Below are positions 33,994 through 42,216 of a stretch of DNA of 64,000 nt, one piece after another. This stretch comes from Sphingomonas sp. Leaf9 (GTDB lineage: Bacteria; Pseudomonadota; Alphaproteobacteria; Sphingomonadales; Sphingomonadaceae), in contig NZ_LMKC01000002.1 of NCBI RefSeq assembly GCF_001421355.1, positions 715,622 through 779,621 on the forward strand, read 5' to 3'. Below the pieces are notes generated by a model, which searched no databases, was not told the DNA's origin, and was given only the letters and a program-made list of their open reading frames with translations. Position 1 is the stretch's first letter; every line of letters starts with the position of its first letter. A program made the position numbers and the translations under genes.

Positions 33994-36717
33994 ATGAAGA
34001 AGCGAGCAATCTGGTATACCGGTGCGGCTCTTGGCCACTTGGCGCTCGCGCCGCTCAGTGCGGCGCAGACCGGGCCGGAGCAGCCGGCTGCGTCCGATGT
34101 GCAGGAGGTTCCGGCCGCGCCGGACACCGCTCAGGCCGCGGAGTCCGACATCGTCGTGACCGGTATCCGGAGCTCGATCGCCAAGTCGCTCGACCGCAAG
34201 CGGACGGCGGGAACGATCATCGAGTCCATCAACGCCGAGGATATCGGCAAGCTGCCCGATCAGAACGTCGCGGAAGCCATTGGCCGCGTGAACGGCGTCA
34301 ACATCGCCCGCAAAGACGGCGAAGGCAGCAGTTTTACGGTTCGAGGGCTGTCCCTCAACCGCGTCGAGATCAACGGACGTTCCTTCGTCGGCCCTACGCA
34401 GGACGCTACGCCGGCGCTCGAAACCGTCAATCCGGAGATATTCTCCGGGATCGACGTCGCGAAGTCGCCGTCTGCCGATCAGGTCGAAGGTGCGATTGGT
34501 GCGACCATCAACCTGCGCACCAGGCGTCCCCTCGATTCGCGCCGCAACGTGTATTCGGCCCGCTTGCAGGGGGTCTATGCGGACAAGGCCGAGAAGGCGG
34601 GGCTTCGGTCGTCGGGTCTGGCGTCGATCCAGAACGGTGATGGCACCTTCGGCGTGCTCGCCGGTGTCGCCTATTCACGCCTGTTCTCGCAAAGCGAGGG
34701 GCTCACCACCAACGGCTGGGTCCGCACCAATGCGATCGATGGGAACGGTGACGGGGTCGCCGACCGGAATCTCTACAGGCCGAACCGGATCACGTCTCAG
34801 ATCGAGCGCCGCAAGGATGACCGCGTCACGTTGAACGGGTCGGTCCAGTGGAAGCCGGATGACGAGAACGAGTTCGTGCTGGATGCGACCTGGTCCCGTT
34901 TTTCCCGGAAGCGCGACCTGAACTACTATCAGCTGCTCCTGAACAACAACGCGGTTCGTGGTTCCACCACGGTCGCTTCCGACGGGACCATCACTGGCGC
35001 GACGCTGACCGGCATAACCCCCCGTCCACTCGCCTATGATGCGCCGTCGCTGCTCAAGTCGTTCAATGTCGGCGCTACTGCCAAGCATGAGTCGGGACCG
35101 CTCAAGCTGACGGCGGACGCGTCGTACAGCACCGGTAGCGGCACGGAGAACCAGGCGGGACTGTCCACCGGTGCACCCTTCACCTACGTGATCGTGCCCA
35201 AAGCCGGCAACACGACCGACATCAGCTACGACTTCGCGGCTGGACGAAATTTCCCGAACTACTCGCTCAGGACCAACTTCAACCAGGACGATCCGAGCAG
35301 CTACCAGCTGTTCTCGGTCTTCGATGGTGAGGCCCGGTCCAACAACCGGGGATATGATGGACGCCTGGATGCCGTGTACGATCTCGGCGGCGGTGCCTTC
35401 AAAAGCCTGCAGGCAGGTGTGCGCTACGACGACATCACCCTGCGGTCGACCGATCCGCAATCGACACCCGCCGCCGCGGCGCTGCTGGCGTTCGCGGACA
35501 GGAACAGGGACGGCATCATCACCTTGGATGAGCTGCCCTCCGTCAGTTATCGCAATCAGTTCAGCGGCGGTTTCCTGCCCGAAGCGCGAGGGAACTTCCC
35601 GCGAGATTTCCTGACGGGTGACGTGCTGTCGGTGGCTCAGGCGCGTGCGGACGTCGGTCTGGGGCAGCCGGCGCGTCAACCCGCATCGGAACGCGGCGTC
35701 GTGCAGCGCTCGCTCGCCGGCTATGTCAGGATGAACTTCGAAGGCGACGTCGGTGTGCCGTTCCAGGGCAACGTCGGTGTACGGTACGTCAACACGCGGC
35801 GGACGGCATCGGGCAACGTCGTGGCCACGAGCGCGACCGGAAGCTCGATAACCCCGATCGAGGTGACGCGGACCTTCGGCAACTGGCTACCAAGCGGAAA
35901 CCTGTCGCTCGATCTTACGGACAAGCTTATTCTGCGCCTCGCGTCCTCGAAGGCGATCGCACGACCGGCGCTTCGGGATGTGGCGCCCGGTATCACCGTC
36001 GCGCTGACCAACTTTACGGCCGCGTCCGGTAACGCCGCGCTCGATCCGATCCAGGCCGATCAGGCGGATATTTCCCTTGAGTGGTATTTCGGTCAGGCAA
36101 GCCTGTTGAACGTCGCGTTGTTCAAGAAGAACCTTCGTACGTTCATCGTTCCCACGACCATATCGACGACGATCGACGGTTATCCGCCCAGCGCGGTGAA
36201 TCCATCGGGCCTGTTCCAGCTGAGCCGACCCGACAACGGGACCGGCGGTCGGGTGCAGGGCGTCGAGGTGGGTTACCAGCATGCGCTCAGGTTCCTGCCG
36301 GCGCCGTTCGACGGGTTGGGCATCAACGCGAACTACACCTATGCCGACAGCCGTACGCCGATCGCGGACCCGCTCGGGGGCGGTACGCTGCCGCTCGTCA
36401 ACCTGTCCAAGCACACGGCCAATCTGGTCGGATATTTCGAGAACAGCCTGTTTCAATTGCGTGCCGCATATTCGTACCGCAGCCGCTTCCTGGTTTCCGT
36501 CGATAGCGCCGCATTGGGGGGAGCGCGCTACCAGAACGGCTATGGTCAGCTCGACCTTTCGGCTGTCATCAATCTCGACAGCCGGTTCCGGCTGACGTTC
36601 GACGCGACGAACCTGACCAAGCAGTTCGAACGGCAATATAGCGGTGTCGATGCCCGCACCTTCCTGACCGCGGTTCACGACACGCGCTACTTCGCTGGCA
36701 TCATCGCTTCGTTCTGA
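33994..36717 (+). CDS. TonB-dependent outer-membrane receptor of the uronate locus
   Basis: This 907-residue receptor starts at an ATG with GGGAGG upstream. A signal peptide precedes a TonB-box-like SDIVVTGIRSS. The plug reads NVAEAIGRVNGVNIARKDG and SFTVRGLSLNRVEINGRS; the barrel ends DTRYFAGIIASF. Family-typical features and its neighbours suggest uptake of uronate-containing oligosaccharides. It is divergent from the IclR operon and followed after 169 bases by uxuA. Confidence 0.92.
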   Translation: MKKRAIWYTGAALGHLALAPLSAAQTGPEQPAASDVQEVPAAPDTAQAAESDIVVTGIRSSIAKSLDRKRTAGTIIESINAEDIGKLPDQNVAEAIGRVNGVNIARKDGEGSSFTVRGLSLNRVEINGRSFVGPTQDATPALETVNPEIFSGIDVAKSPSADQVEGAIGATINLRTRRPLDSRRNVYSARLQGVYADKAEKAGLRSSGLASIQNGDGTFGVLAGVAYSRLFSQSEGLTTNGWVRTNAIDGNGDGVADRNLYRPNRITSQIERRKDDRVTLNGSVQWKPDDENEFVLDATWSRFSRKRDLNYYQLLLNNNAVRGSTTVASDGTITGATLTGITPRPLAYDAPSLLKSFNVGATAKHESGPLKLTADASYSTGSGTENQAGLSTGAPFTYVIVPKAGNTTDISYDFAAGRNFPNYSLRTNFNQDDPSSYQLFSVFDGEARSNNRGYDGRLDAVYDLGGGAFKSLQAGVRYDDITLRSTDPQSTPAAAALLAFADRNRDGIITLDELPSVSYRNQFSGGFLPEARGNFPRDFLTGDVLSVAQARADVGLGQPARQPASERGVVQRSLAGYVRMNFEGDVGVPFQGNVGVRYVNTRRTASGNVVATSATGSSITPIEVTRTFGNWLPSGNLSLDLTDKLILRLASSKAIARPALRDVAPGITVALTNFTAASGNAALDPIQADQADISLEWYFGQASLLNVALFKKNLRTFIVPTTISTTIDGYPPSAVNPSGLFQLSRPDNGTGGRVQGVEVGYQHALRFLPAPFDGLGINANYTYADSRTPIADPLGGGTLPLVNLSKHTANLVGYFENSLFQLRAAYSYRSRFLVSVDSAALGGARYQNGYGQLDLSAVINLDSRFRLTFDATNLTKQFERQYSGVDARTFLTAVHDTRYFAGIIASF

Positions 36718-36730
36718 GAGCGTGGGTCTC

Positions 36731-36764
36731 CTGCGATCCGCCGCTTCGAGACGGCGGATCGCAG
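36731..36764. terminator. Strong hairpin between the TonB receptor and uxuA
   Basis: CTGCGATCCGCCG at 36731-36743 pairs perfectly with CGGCGGATCGCAG at 36752-36764 across an 8-base loop. It lies 14 bases after the receptor stop. No T tract follows, so it may be a partial terminator or a stabiliser of the receptor mRNA end that lowers expression of the downstream enzymes. Confidence 0.65.
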
Positions 36765-36886
36765 CATGCCGCCGGGGGCTCGGAAGGTGCGGATCACACG
36801 CAGCCGGGACATCGAGGCTCAGGGGATTCCGCCGCCAGCTCGACAACCCGAAACCTGTCTGCTCATCGAAAACGGAACTTCCAGAC

Positions 36887-38086
36887 ATGATCGATACGAC
36901 GACGCGCATGATCCAGGCGTTACGCTGGTTCGGACCAAATGACGCGGTCTCGTTGGCGAGCATTCGGCAGGCCGGCGCAGAAGAGGTCGTGACGGCGCTG
37001 CACGATGTGTCCAACGGCGCGGTCTGGTCGGTCGACGCGATTAAGGCCCACAAGGACAGGATCGCGGCGGCAGGGCTGGGATGGTCGGTGGTCGAGAGCC
37101 TGCCGGTACACGAAGGGATCAAGACGAGATCGTCCGACTGGCCACGCCTGATCGAGAATTACGTAGCGAGCATTTCCAATCTCGCGGCATGCGGCATCAA
37201 GGTCGTGACGTACAACTTCATGCCGCTGCTGGATTGGACCCGGACGGACCTCGCGTGGCGATTGCCGGACGGGGCGAGGGCGCTGAGGTTCGAATGGGAT
37301 GCGCTGGCAGCCTACGACCTGTTCATCCTCCAACGACCGAACGCCCATGGCGATTATGATGACGCTACGCGCGATCGGGCGAAGATACGCTTCTCGAGCA
37401 TGACGGATGCGGAGCGTTCGACCCTTGAGCGCACCATTCTGGCCGGACTACCGGGAGCCGAGGAGCACTATACCTCCAGTCGATTCCTCAAGGCGTTGGC
37501 GACGTATGACGGCATCGACGCCGATGCGCTGCGAGCGAACCATCACGCATTCATGGAAGCGGTCGCTCCCATTGCCGCGTCCTGCGGGATTCAGATGGTC
37601 GTGCACCCCGATGACCCGCCATTCTCCCTGTTCGGGTTGCCGAGAGTGGTGAGCAGCGCGAGCGACCTTGCCAGTCTGTTCGATGCTGTGCCGGAGCCGG
37701 CGAACGGACTGTGCTTCTGCGCCGGATCGTTGGGAGCGCGAGCCGACAACGACCTCGCAGCGATGTTACGCGGTTTCGGGTCCAGGATCGGGTTCCTCCA
37801 TCTCCGTTCGGTGCAGAGAGAGGAGGGCGGGGCGTTCCATGAGGCGGAGCATCTCAAGGGAGACGCGGACATGCCGTCCCTGATGTTGGAAATCGTCGCG
37901 CTTTCCCGTCGTGAAGGGCGCCGCATTCCGGTGCGTCCGGATCACGGCCACCAGATGCTGGACGATCTCAAGCGGACCAGCGCCCCAGGGTATTCGCTCC
38001 TGGGCCGGATGCGCGGGCTGGCGGAACTTCGCGGCCTGGAGACCGGCATCGCACGGGCGCTCCCAAGCGACTTGTCCTCACGATGA
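36887..38086 (+). CDS. uxuA: Mannonate dehydratase
   Basis: The ATG at 36887 starts a 399-residue protein beginning MIDTTTRMIQALRWFGPNDA, as in UxuA. Metal and active-site motifs are visible: VVHPDDPPFSLFG, FCAGSLGARADND, FLHLRSV and PVRPDHGHQM. The enzyme dehydrates D-mannonate to 2-keto-3-deoxygluconate. Its stop overlaps the kinase start by ATGA, pairing it with the next pathway step. The longer frame from 36722 has no family similarity. Confidence 0.93.
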   Translation: MIDTTTRMIQALRWFGPNDAVSLASIRQAGAEEVVTALHDVSNGAVWSVDAIKAHKDRIAAAGLGWSVVESLPVHEGIKTRSSDWPRLIENYVASISNLAACGIKVVTYNFMPLLDWTRTDLAWRLPDGARALRFEWDALAAYDLFILQRPNAHGDYDDATRDRAKIRFSSMTDAERSTLERTILAGLPGAEEHYTSSRFLKALATYDGIDADALRANHHAFMEAVAPIAASCGIQMVVHPDDPPFSLFGLPRVVSSASDLASLFDAVPEPANGLCFCAGSLGARADNDLAAMLRGFGSRIGFLHLRSVQREEGGAFHEAEHLKGDADMPSLMLEIVALSRREGRRIPVRPDHGHQMLDDLKRTSAPGYSLLGRMRGLAELRGLETGIARALPSDLSSR

Positions 38087-39099
38087 GCGGCGGAAGCCTG
38101 CTCGCCTTCGGCGAAGTGATGCTGCGTCTGTCGCCGCCACGCGGAGAACTCCTGCTCCAGTCACCGATGCTGAACGTCTGCATCGCAGGCGCCGAGGCGA
38201 ACGTGGCGGGCCAGTTGGCTGCCTTGGGCCATTCCGCCGCGATCGTGACGAGGCTGCCGGATGATGATCTGGGACGGGCGGCGTACTCCGCGTTGCGTGG
38301 CCGCGGCATCGACGTGAGCCGGGTCGTGTTCGGCGGAAACAGGATCGGACTATATTATGCGACGCTGGGCGCGTCGGTTCGAGGGACCGAGGTTCTTTAC
38401 GATCGCGAGAACTCGGCCTTCGCGACGGCGAGTCCGGAATCCTGGGATTGGGATCATCTGCTCGAAGGGGTCGACCGTCTCCACCTGTCGGGAATAACCC
38501 CTGCATTGGGGCCCCTTTCCGCAGAAGCGACCGTGGCGGCGTCCAAAGCCGCCGCGGACCGGGGAATCGCCGTGTCGTTCGATGGGAATTGGCGTGGTCG
38601 TCTTTGGAGCCGCTGGAACGGCGATGCCCGGAGCATCCTCGATCGCATCGTCTGCAACGTCGATCTATTGTTCGGAGATCACCGGGACATCGGACTGCTC
38701 CTCAACGGGGGTAGCCCGCCCAGCGCTCCGAGCGATGACTTCGAAGCGGCCGCAGCTGCTGCATTCGACGCGTATCCCAATTTGAAGATGGTCGCGGCGA
38801 CGTCTCGTCGGGTGTTCAGCGCGGATCATCATTCGCTTCGCGCAAATCTGTGCACTCGGCGGGAAGCCGTCCGAACCGAATATGTCGACGTTCCTGGCAT
38901 CGTGGACAGGATAGGGACTGGTGACGCCTTCGTCGCCGGAATCATCAGCGGTATCTTGTCGGGCTTTTCTGCTCGGGACATTGCTGAGACTGGCCTGGCG
39001 CTCGGCGTACTGGCGCATTCGGTAGCGGGCGATGGCTCACAATTTCATCCCGGACAAGTCCAAAGCTTCCGCGACGGAAAGCGTGACGTCCAGCGATGA
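38083..39099 (+). CDS. kdgK: PfkB-family sugar kinase, probable 2-keto-3-deoxygluconate kinase
   Basis: This 338-residue ribokinase-fold protein has AFGEVMLRLSPP at the N-terminus, GAEANVAGQLAALG, and the anion-hole/catalytic DRIGTGDAFVAG near the C-terminus. Its ATGA overlap with uxuA makes KDG the expected substrate, giving KDPG for the Entner-Doudoroff aldolase, which is not in this window. The symbol rests on context plus family. Confidence 0.85.
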   Translation: MSGGSLLAFGEVMLRLSPPRGELLLQSPMLNVCIAGAEANVAGQLAALGHSAAIVTRLPDDDLGRAAYSALRGRGIDVSRVVFGGNRIGLYYATLGASVRGTEVLYDRENSAFATASPESWDWDHLLEGVDRLHLSGITPALGPLSAEATVAASKAAADRGIAVSFDGNWRGRLWSRWNGDARSILDRIVCNVDLLFGDHRDIGLLLNGGSPPSAPSDDFEAAAAAAFDAYPNLKMVAATSRRVFSADHHSLRANLCTRREAVRTEYVDVPGIVDRIGTGDAFVAGIISGILSGFSARDIAETGLALGVLAHSVAGDGSQFHPGQVQSFRDGKRDVQR

Positions 39100-39200
39100 A
39101 TTGACTTGGTCGATGCACGGGGAAGGTCGGCGATGCAGTCGGTCGACGTTTTCTTTGATTGTCGAGAGCTTGATTGGTCCGGAATTGAGTAGGGGGGACT

Positions 39201-39416
39201 ATGAGTGAAGGTACCGGCAATGGTATGCGGAGCGTTTCCGAGAATGTCGTGCAATACATGATTAAAAGCGCTGGGGCTGTTTCCAGCGGAGCGTCCCATG
39301 CCCAATTTGGAATTAGCTACAATACTTGGCGTAAAATCCAAGAGGGGCAGATGATTCGAACATCTGTAGCAGACAGGCTTGAGCAGCGGATCCTCACCAG
39401 GCTCATGACGCATTGA
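39201..39416 (+). CDS. Small 71-residue protein, helix-turn-helix-like
   Basis: An ATG preceded by a strong GGGGGG ribosome-binding site starts a short basic protein. The segment SHAQFGISYNTWRKIQEGQ followed by SVADRLEQRI looks like a compact HTH. It has no operon partner and lies in lower-GC DNA between the uronate genes and an IS remnant, which suggests acquired DNA. Function is unknown; a small regulator is possible. Confidence 0.6.
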   Translation: MSEGTGNGMRSVSENVVQYMIKSAGAVSSGASHAQFGISYNTWRKIQEGQMIRTSVADRLEQRILTRLMTH

Positions 39417-39514
39417 TTGACCCAGAACATGATGGGTGCTGCGAGAGCGACGGCAGACATGAGGGCGCGAGCGGATGAAGCGGATGCAGGTCGTCTTCGC
39501 CGAACCGTAAGCCG

Positions 39515-39643
39515 CTAGCGCAGGCCATTGCGGATCACGAGAATGATCCGCCGATCATCCACGCGCGGCACGCCGTACGATAACGGAAAATGCGGCTTGA
39601 TCCGCTGCATCTGCTTGTCCGTTAGCCAGAACAGGTCGCCCAT
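39515..39643 (-). mobile_element. Remnant of an IS5-type transposase
   Basis: The 42-codon frame MGDLFWLTDKQMQRIKPHFP...VIRNGLR matches the N-terminus of IS5-family transposases of the DUF4096 type. It ends in a stop after RNGLR, and a few residues usually present between VDDRR and VIRNG are missing. No terminal inverted repeats or catalytic DDE region remain. It is a dead fragment beside the tRNA. Confidence 0.75.
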
Positions 39644-39826
39644 CGGGCGCTCCTCCACCGCCAATGAATCAAGCCCGCCCCGGCCACGTAAGCTATCTGA
39701 TAGGTCTTGAACCCAGATCGCGGGGGAGAAGTTTGGAGGCGCGGACCAGCTCTTCGAGCCGGGGCATCCCCGTCGTCGGATCAACGGCTCGGCGTCCGGT
39801 GCATTTGCGCCATAAGATCGCGGCAA

Positions 39827-39903
39827 TGGCGCACCCGGAGGGATTCGAACCCCCGACCAAGGAGGTAGAAGCTCCTTGCTCTATCCAGCTGAGCTACGGG
39901 TGC
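39827..39903 (-). tRNA. tRNA-Arg (anticodon TCT)
   Basis: Read on the minus strand, the gene has acceptor GCACCCG/CGGGTGC, a D arm with AGCTGGATAGAGC, anticodon stem AGGAG/CTCCT around loop CTTCTAC (anticodon TCT), a T arm with GGTTCGAAT, and encoded CCA at 39829-39827. It decodes AGA. Its 3' end points toward the accessory region to the left, the usual side for tRNA-integrated elements. Confidence 0.96.
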
Positions 39904-39959
39904 CCGCCGCTTCGTTAGCGTGCATTGCGGCGAAGCGGAACCGCTATCATAACGCATCC

Positions 39960-40709
39960 ATGCACGAACCGTCCGATCGTCCCCTCGACCGTATCGATGC
40001 CGGCGCCGTTCCGGCGCGCGGGTTTCGCCATTTCGATCTGGTGATGGCGGCGTTCGTCACCATCCTGCTGCTGTCGAACATCATCGGCGCGGGGAAGGTC
40101 GCGGCGCTGGACATTGGCGGGACGCCGTTCGTGTTCGGCGCGGGCATCCTGTTCTTTCCGGTGTCCTATGTCCTGGGCGACGTGCTGACCGAGGTGTATG
40201 GCTATGACCGGGCGCGGCGCTGCATCTGGGTCGGGTTCGCGGCGCTGCTGTTCATGGCGTTCATGGCATGGGCGGTTGTCGCGATGCCGCCGGCCGCCGG
40301 CTGGACGGGCCAGGGCGCCTATGAAGCGGTGTTCGGACAGGTGCCGCGCATCGTCTTCGCCTCGATTGCTGCCTTCTGGGCCGGGGAGTTCATCAACGCC
40401 TATGTCCTCGCCCGGATGAAGGTGTGGACAGAGGGGCGCGCGCTGTGGACGCGGACGATCGGGTCGACGGTGGTGGGGCAGGCGGTCGACAGCGCGATCT
40501 TCTATCCGCTCGCCTTCCTCTACGTCTGGCCAACCGGGCAGGTGGTGACGGTGATGGTCACCAACTGGGCGATGAAGGTCGCGTGGGAAGTCGTGCTGAC
40601 GCCGGTCACCTACGCCGTGGTCGGCTGGCTGAAGCGGCGCGAGGGCGTCGAGGTGTTCGACACCGCGACCGACTTTTCCCCCTTTGCGGGAGAGCGCCGG
40701 TCGCGGTGA
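39960..40709 (+). CDS. Queuosine precursor transporter (YhhQ/VUT family)
   Basis: The ATG at 39960 gives 249 residues and about six membrane helices. Family hallmarks are LLLSNIIGAGKV, FPVSYVLGDVLTEVYGYDRAR, FWAGEFINAYVLARMK and GSTVVGQAVDSAIFYPLAF. YhhQ proteins import preQ0/preQ1 for tRNA queuosine synthesis. It starts 56 bases from the divergent tRNA-Arg gene. Confidence 0.9.
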   Translation: MHEPSDRPLDRIDAGAVPARGFRHFDLVMAAFVTILLLSNIIGAGKVAALDIGGTPFVFGAGILFFPVSYVLGDVLTEVYGYDRARRCIWVGFAALLFMAFMAWAVVAMPPAAGWTGQGAYEAVFGQVPRIVFASIAAFWAGEFINAYVLARMKVWTEGRALWTRTIGSTVVGQAVDSAIFYPLAFLYVWPTGQVVTVMVTNWAMKVAWEVVLTPVTYAVVGWLKRREGVEVFDTATDFSPFAGERRSR

Positions 40710-40715
40710 GCAAGG

Positions 40716-41384
40716 TCAGGCTCCGACCTTTGCCAGCAGTCCTTCGAACAGGGCGCGCCCATCGCGGCCGCCATGGGCCGCTTCGATGCGGCGTTCGGGG
40801 TGGGGCATCATGCCGAGCACATTGCCGGCATCGTTGACGAGACCGGCGATGTCGCGCGCCGACCCGTTGACCGGTTCGGCATAGCGAAACGCGACCTGTC
40901 CCTCGCCCTCGATCCGGTCGAGCGTCGCGTCGTCGGCGGTATAGTTGCCGTCGTGATGCGCCACCGGCACCTTGATCGTGTCGCCCGCGCGGTAGCCGCT
41001 GGTAAAGGCCGAGCGGGTGTCGCCGACGGTCAGCGCGACGTCGCGGCACACGAACGACAGCCCGCGATTGCGCATCAGCGCGCCGGGCAACAGCCCGGCT
41101 TCGGTCAGGATCTGGAACCCGTTGCAGATGCCGAGCACCGGCAGGCCCCGGCCCGCCGCCTCGACCACCGCACGCATCACGGGCGATCGCGCGGCGATCG
41201 CGCCGGAGCGCAGATAGTCGCCATAGGAAAAGCCGCCGGGAACGGCGACCAGCCCGATATCGTCCGGCAGGTCGGTGTCGCGGTGCCACACCATCGTCGG
41301 CGCGGTGCCGGTGACCGATTCCAGCGCGACGGCGATGTCGCGGTCGCAGTTCGACCCCGGAAAGACGATGACCGCCGTCTTCAT
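40716..41384 (-). CDS. purQ: Phosphoribosylformylglycinamidine synthase, glutaminase subunit
   Basis: This 222-residue class I glutamine amidotransferase has nucleophile Cys in [11 protein letters not shown] and the His-Glu pair in [10 protein letters not shown] near the C-terminus, with [17 protein letters not shown] as the oxyanion region. It supplies ammonia to PurL in purine synthesis. The ATG at 41384 overlaps the purS stop by ATGA. Confidence 0.96.
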   Translation of the reverse strand: MKTAVIVFPGSNCDRDIAVALESVTGTAPTMVWHRDTDLPDDIGLVAVPGGFSYGDYLRSGAIAARSPVMRAVVEAAGRGLPVLGICNGFQILTEAGLLPGALMRNRGLSFVCRDVALTVGDTRSAFTSGYRAGDTIKVPVAHHDGNYTADDATLDRIEGEGQVAFRYAEPVNGSARDIAGLVNDAGNVLGMMPHPERRIEAAHGGRDGRALFEGLLAKVGA

Positions 41385-41611
41385 GCCCGTTCGACCCGGT
41401 AGTTTTCGATGACGGTGTTGGCCAGCAGCTTGCGGCACATCGCGTCGATCGTTTCGTCATCGGTGTCGTCGGCAACGTCCAGTTCGATCAGCTTGCCGAC
41501 GCGCGCTTCGCCCACGCCCGCAAAGCCGAGCGAGGCGAGCGCATGTTCGATCGCCTTGCCCTGCGGATCGAGTACGCCGTTCTTGAGCGTCACGACGATG
41601 CGGAGTTTCAT
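41381..41611 (-). CDS. purS: Phosphoribosylformylglycinamidine synthase subunit PurS
   Basis: The ATG at 41611 starts a 76-residue protein ([20 protein letters not shown], then KLIELDV). This is the small subunit that bridges PurQ and PurL. It overlaps purQ by ATGA. Size and sequence match the family; the longer upstream frame is not needed. Confidence 0.95.
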   Translation of the reverse strand: MKLRIVVTLKNGVLDPQGKAIEHALASLGFAGVGEARVGKLIELDVADDTDDETIDAMCRKLLANTVIENYRVERA

Positions 41612-41739
41612 GGATTGCCCTCGACTGCACAGAATATTTGCGCGCGCTATGGCCCCGCCGGCGCTCGCGCACAAGAGCATAGGGCCGCGCCCGCCGGATT
41701 CCCTTGAGCGGGGCGTATTGTGCCCCTATCACACCGACT

Positions 41740-42216
41740 ATGGATGCACCCCCCGCGCTTGGCGCCCTCGATCGTCGGTTCGTCAATGTCCTGCGCTGGC
41801 GCGGGGCGGTGCTGGCGCTGGCCGTGCTGGCGGTCGCGGGGGTCGGCGAACTGATCCTCGCCGATCAGGGGTTGCCGAACGGGCTGGCCGCCGTGCCCGC
41901 CCTCGCGATCGGGGCATGGCTGACCTTCGTCGCGCCGGGCCGCAAGTTCGGCCATTGGGGCTTCGCGCTCGACGATCGCGAGCTGCAGGTGGCCCATGGC
42001 TGGCTGATGCGGGTGCATACCATCGTGCCGATCGGCCGGGTGCAGCATATCGACGTGTCGCAGGGTCCGATCGAGCGGGCGTGCGGCGTCGCGACGGTCG
42101 TGTTGCACACCGCCGGCACCGACCATAGCCGCGTCGCGGTGCCCGGCCTGTCGCGCGATGCCGCCGAGGGGGTCCGCGACCGCATCCGCGCCGCGATCGA
42201 CGCATCGCTATGGTAG
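41740..42216 (+). CDS. PH-domain membrane protein (YdbS-like)
   Basis: The ATG at 41740 gives 158 residues with two N-terminal membrane helices and a bacterial PH (bPH2) domain (DRELQVAHGWLMRVHTIVP, RVQHIDVSQGPIERACGVA). It overlaps the larger PH protein by 7 bases. YdbS/YdbT pairs are membrane proteins implicated in resistance to membrane-active compounds in some bacteria; function here is unproven. Confidence 0.85.
   Translation: MDAPPALGALDRRFVNVLRWRGAVLALAVLAVAGVGELILADQGLPNGLAAVPALAIGAWLTFVAPGRKFGHWGFALDDRELQVAHGWLMRVHTIVPIGRVQHIDVSQGPIERACGVATVVLHTAGTDHSRVAVPGLSRDAAEGVRDRIRAAIDASLW

Noticed and set aside
39515..39826. Intact IS element next to the tRNA
   Set aside because: Only about 42 codons of transposase remain, with an internal deletion and no terminal inverted repeats.
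39904..39959. preQ1 riboswitch before the queuosine precursor transporter
   Set aside because: The leader is only 56 bases from the tRNA gene and shows no convincing aptamer fold.
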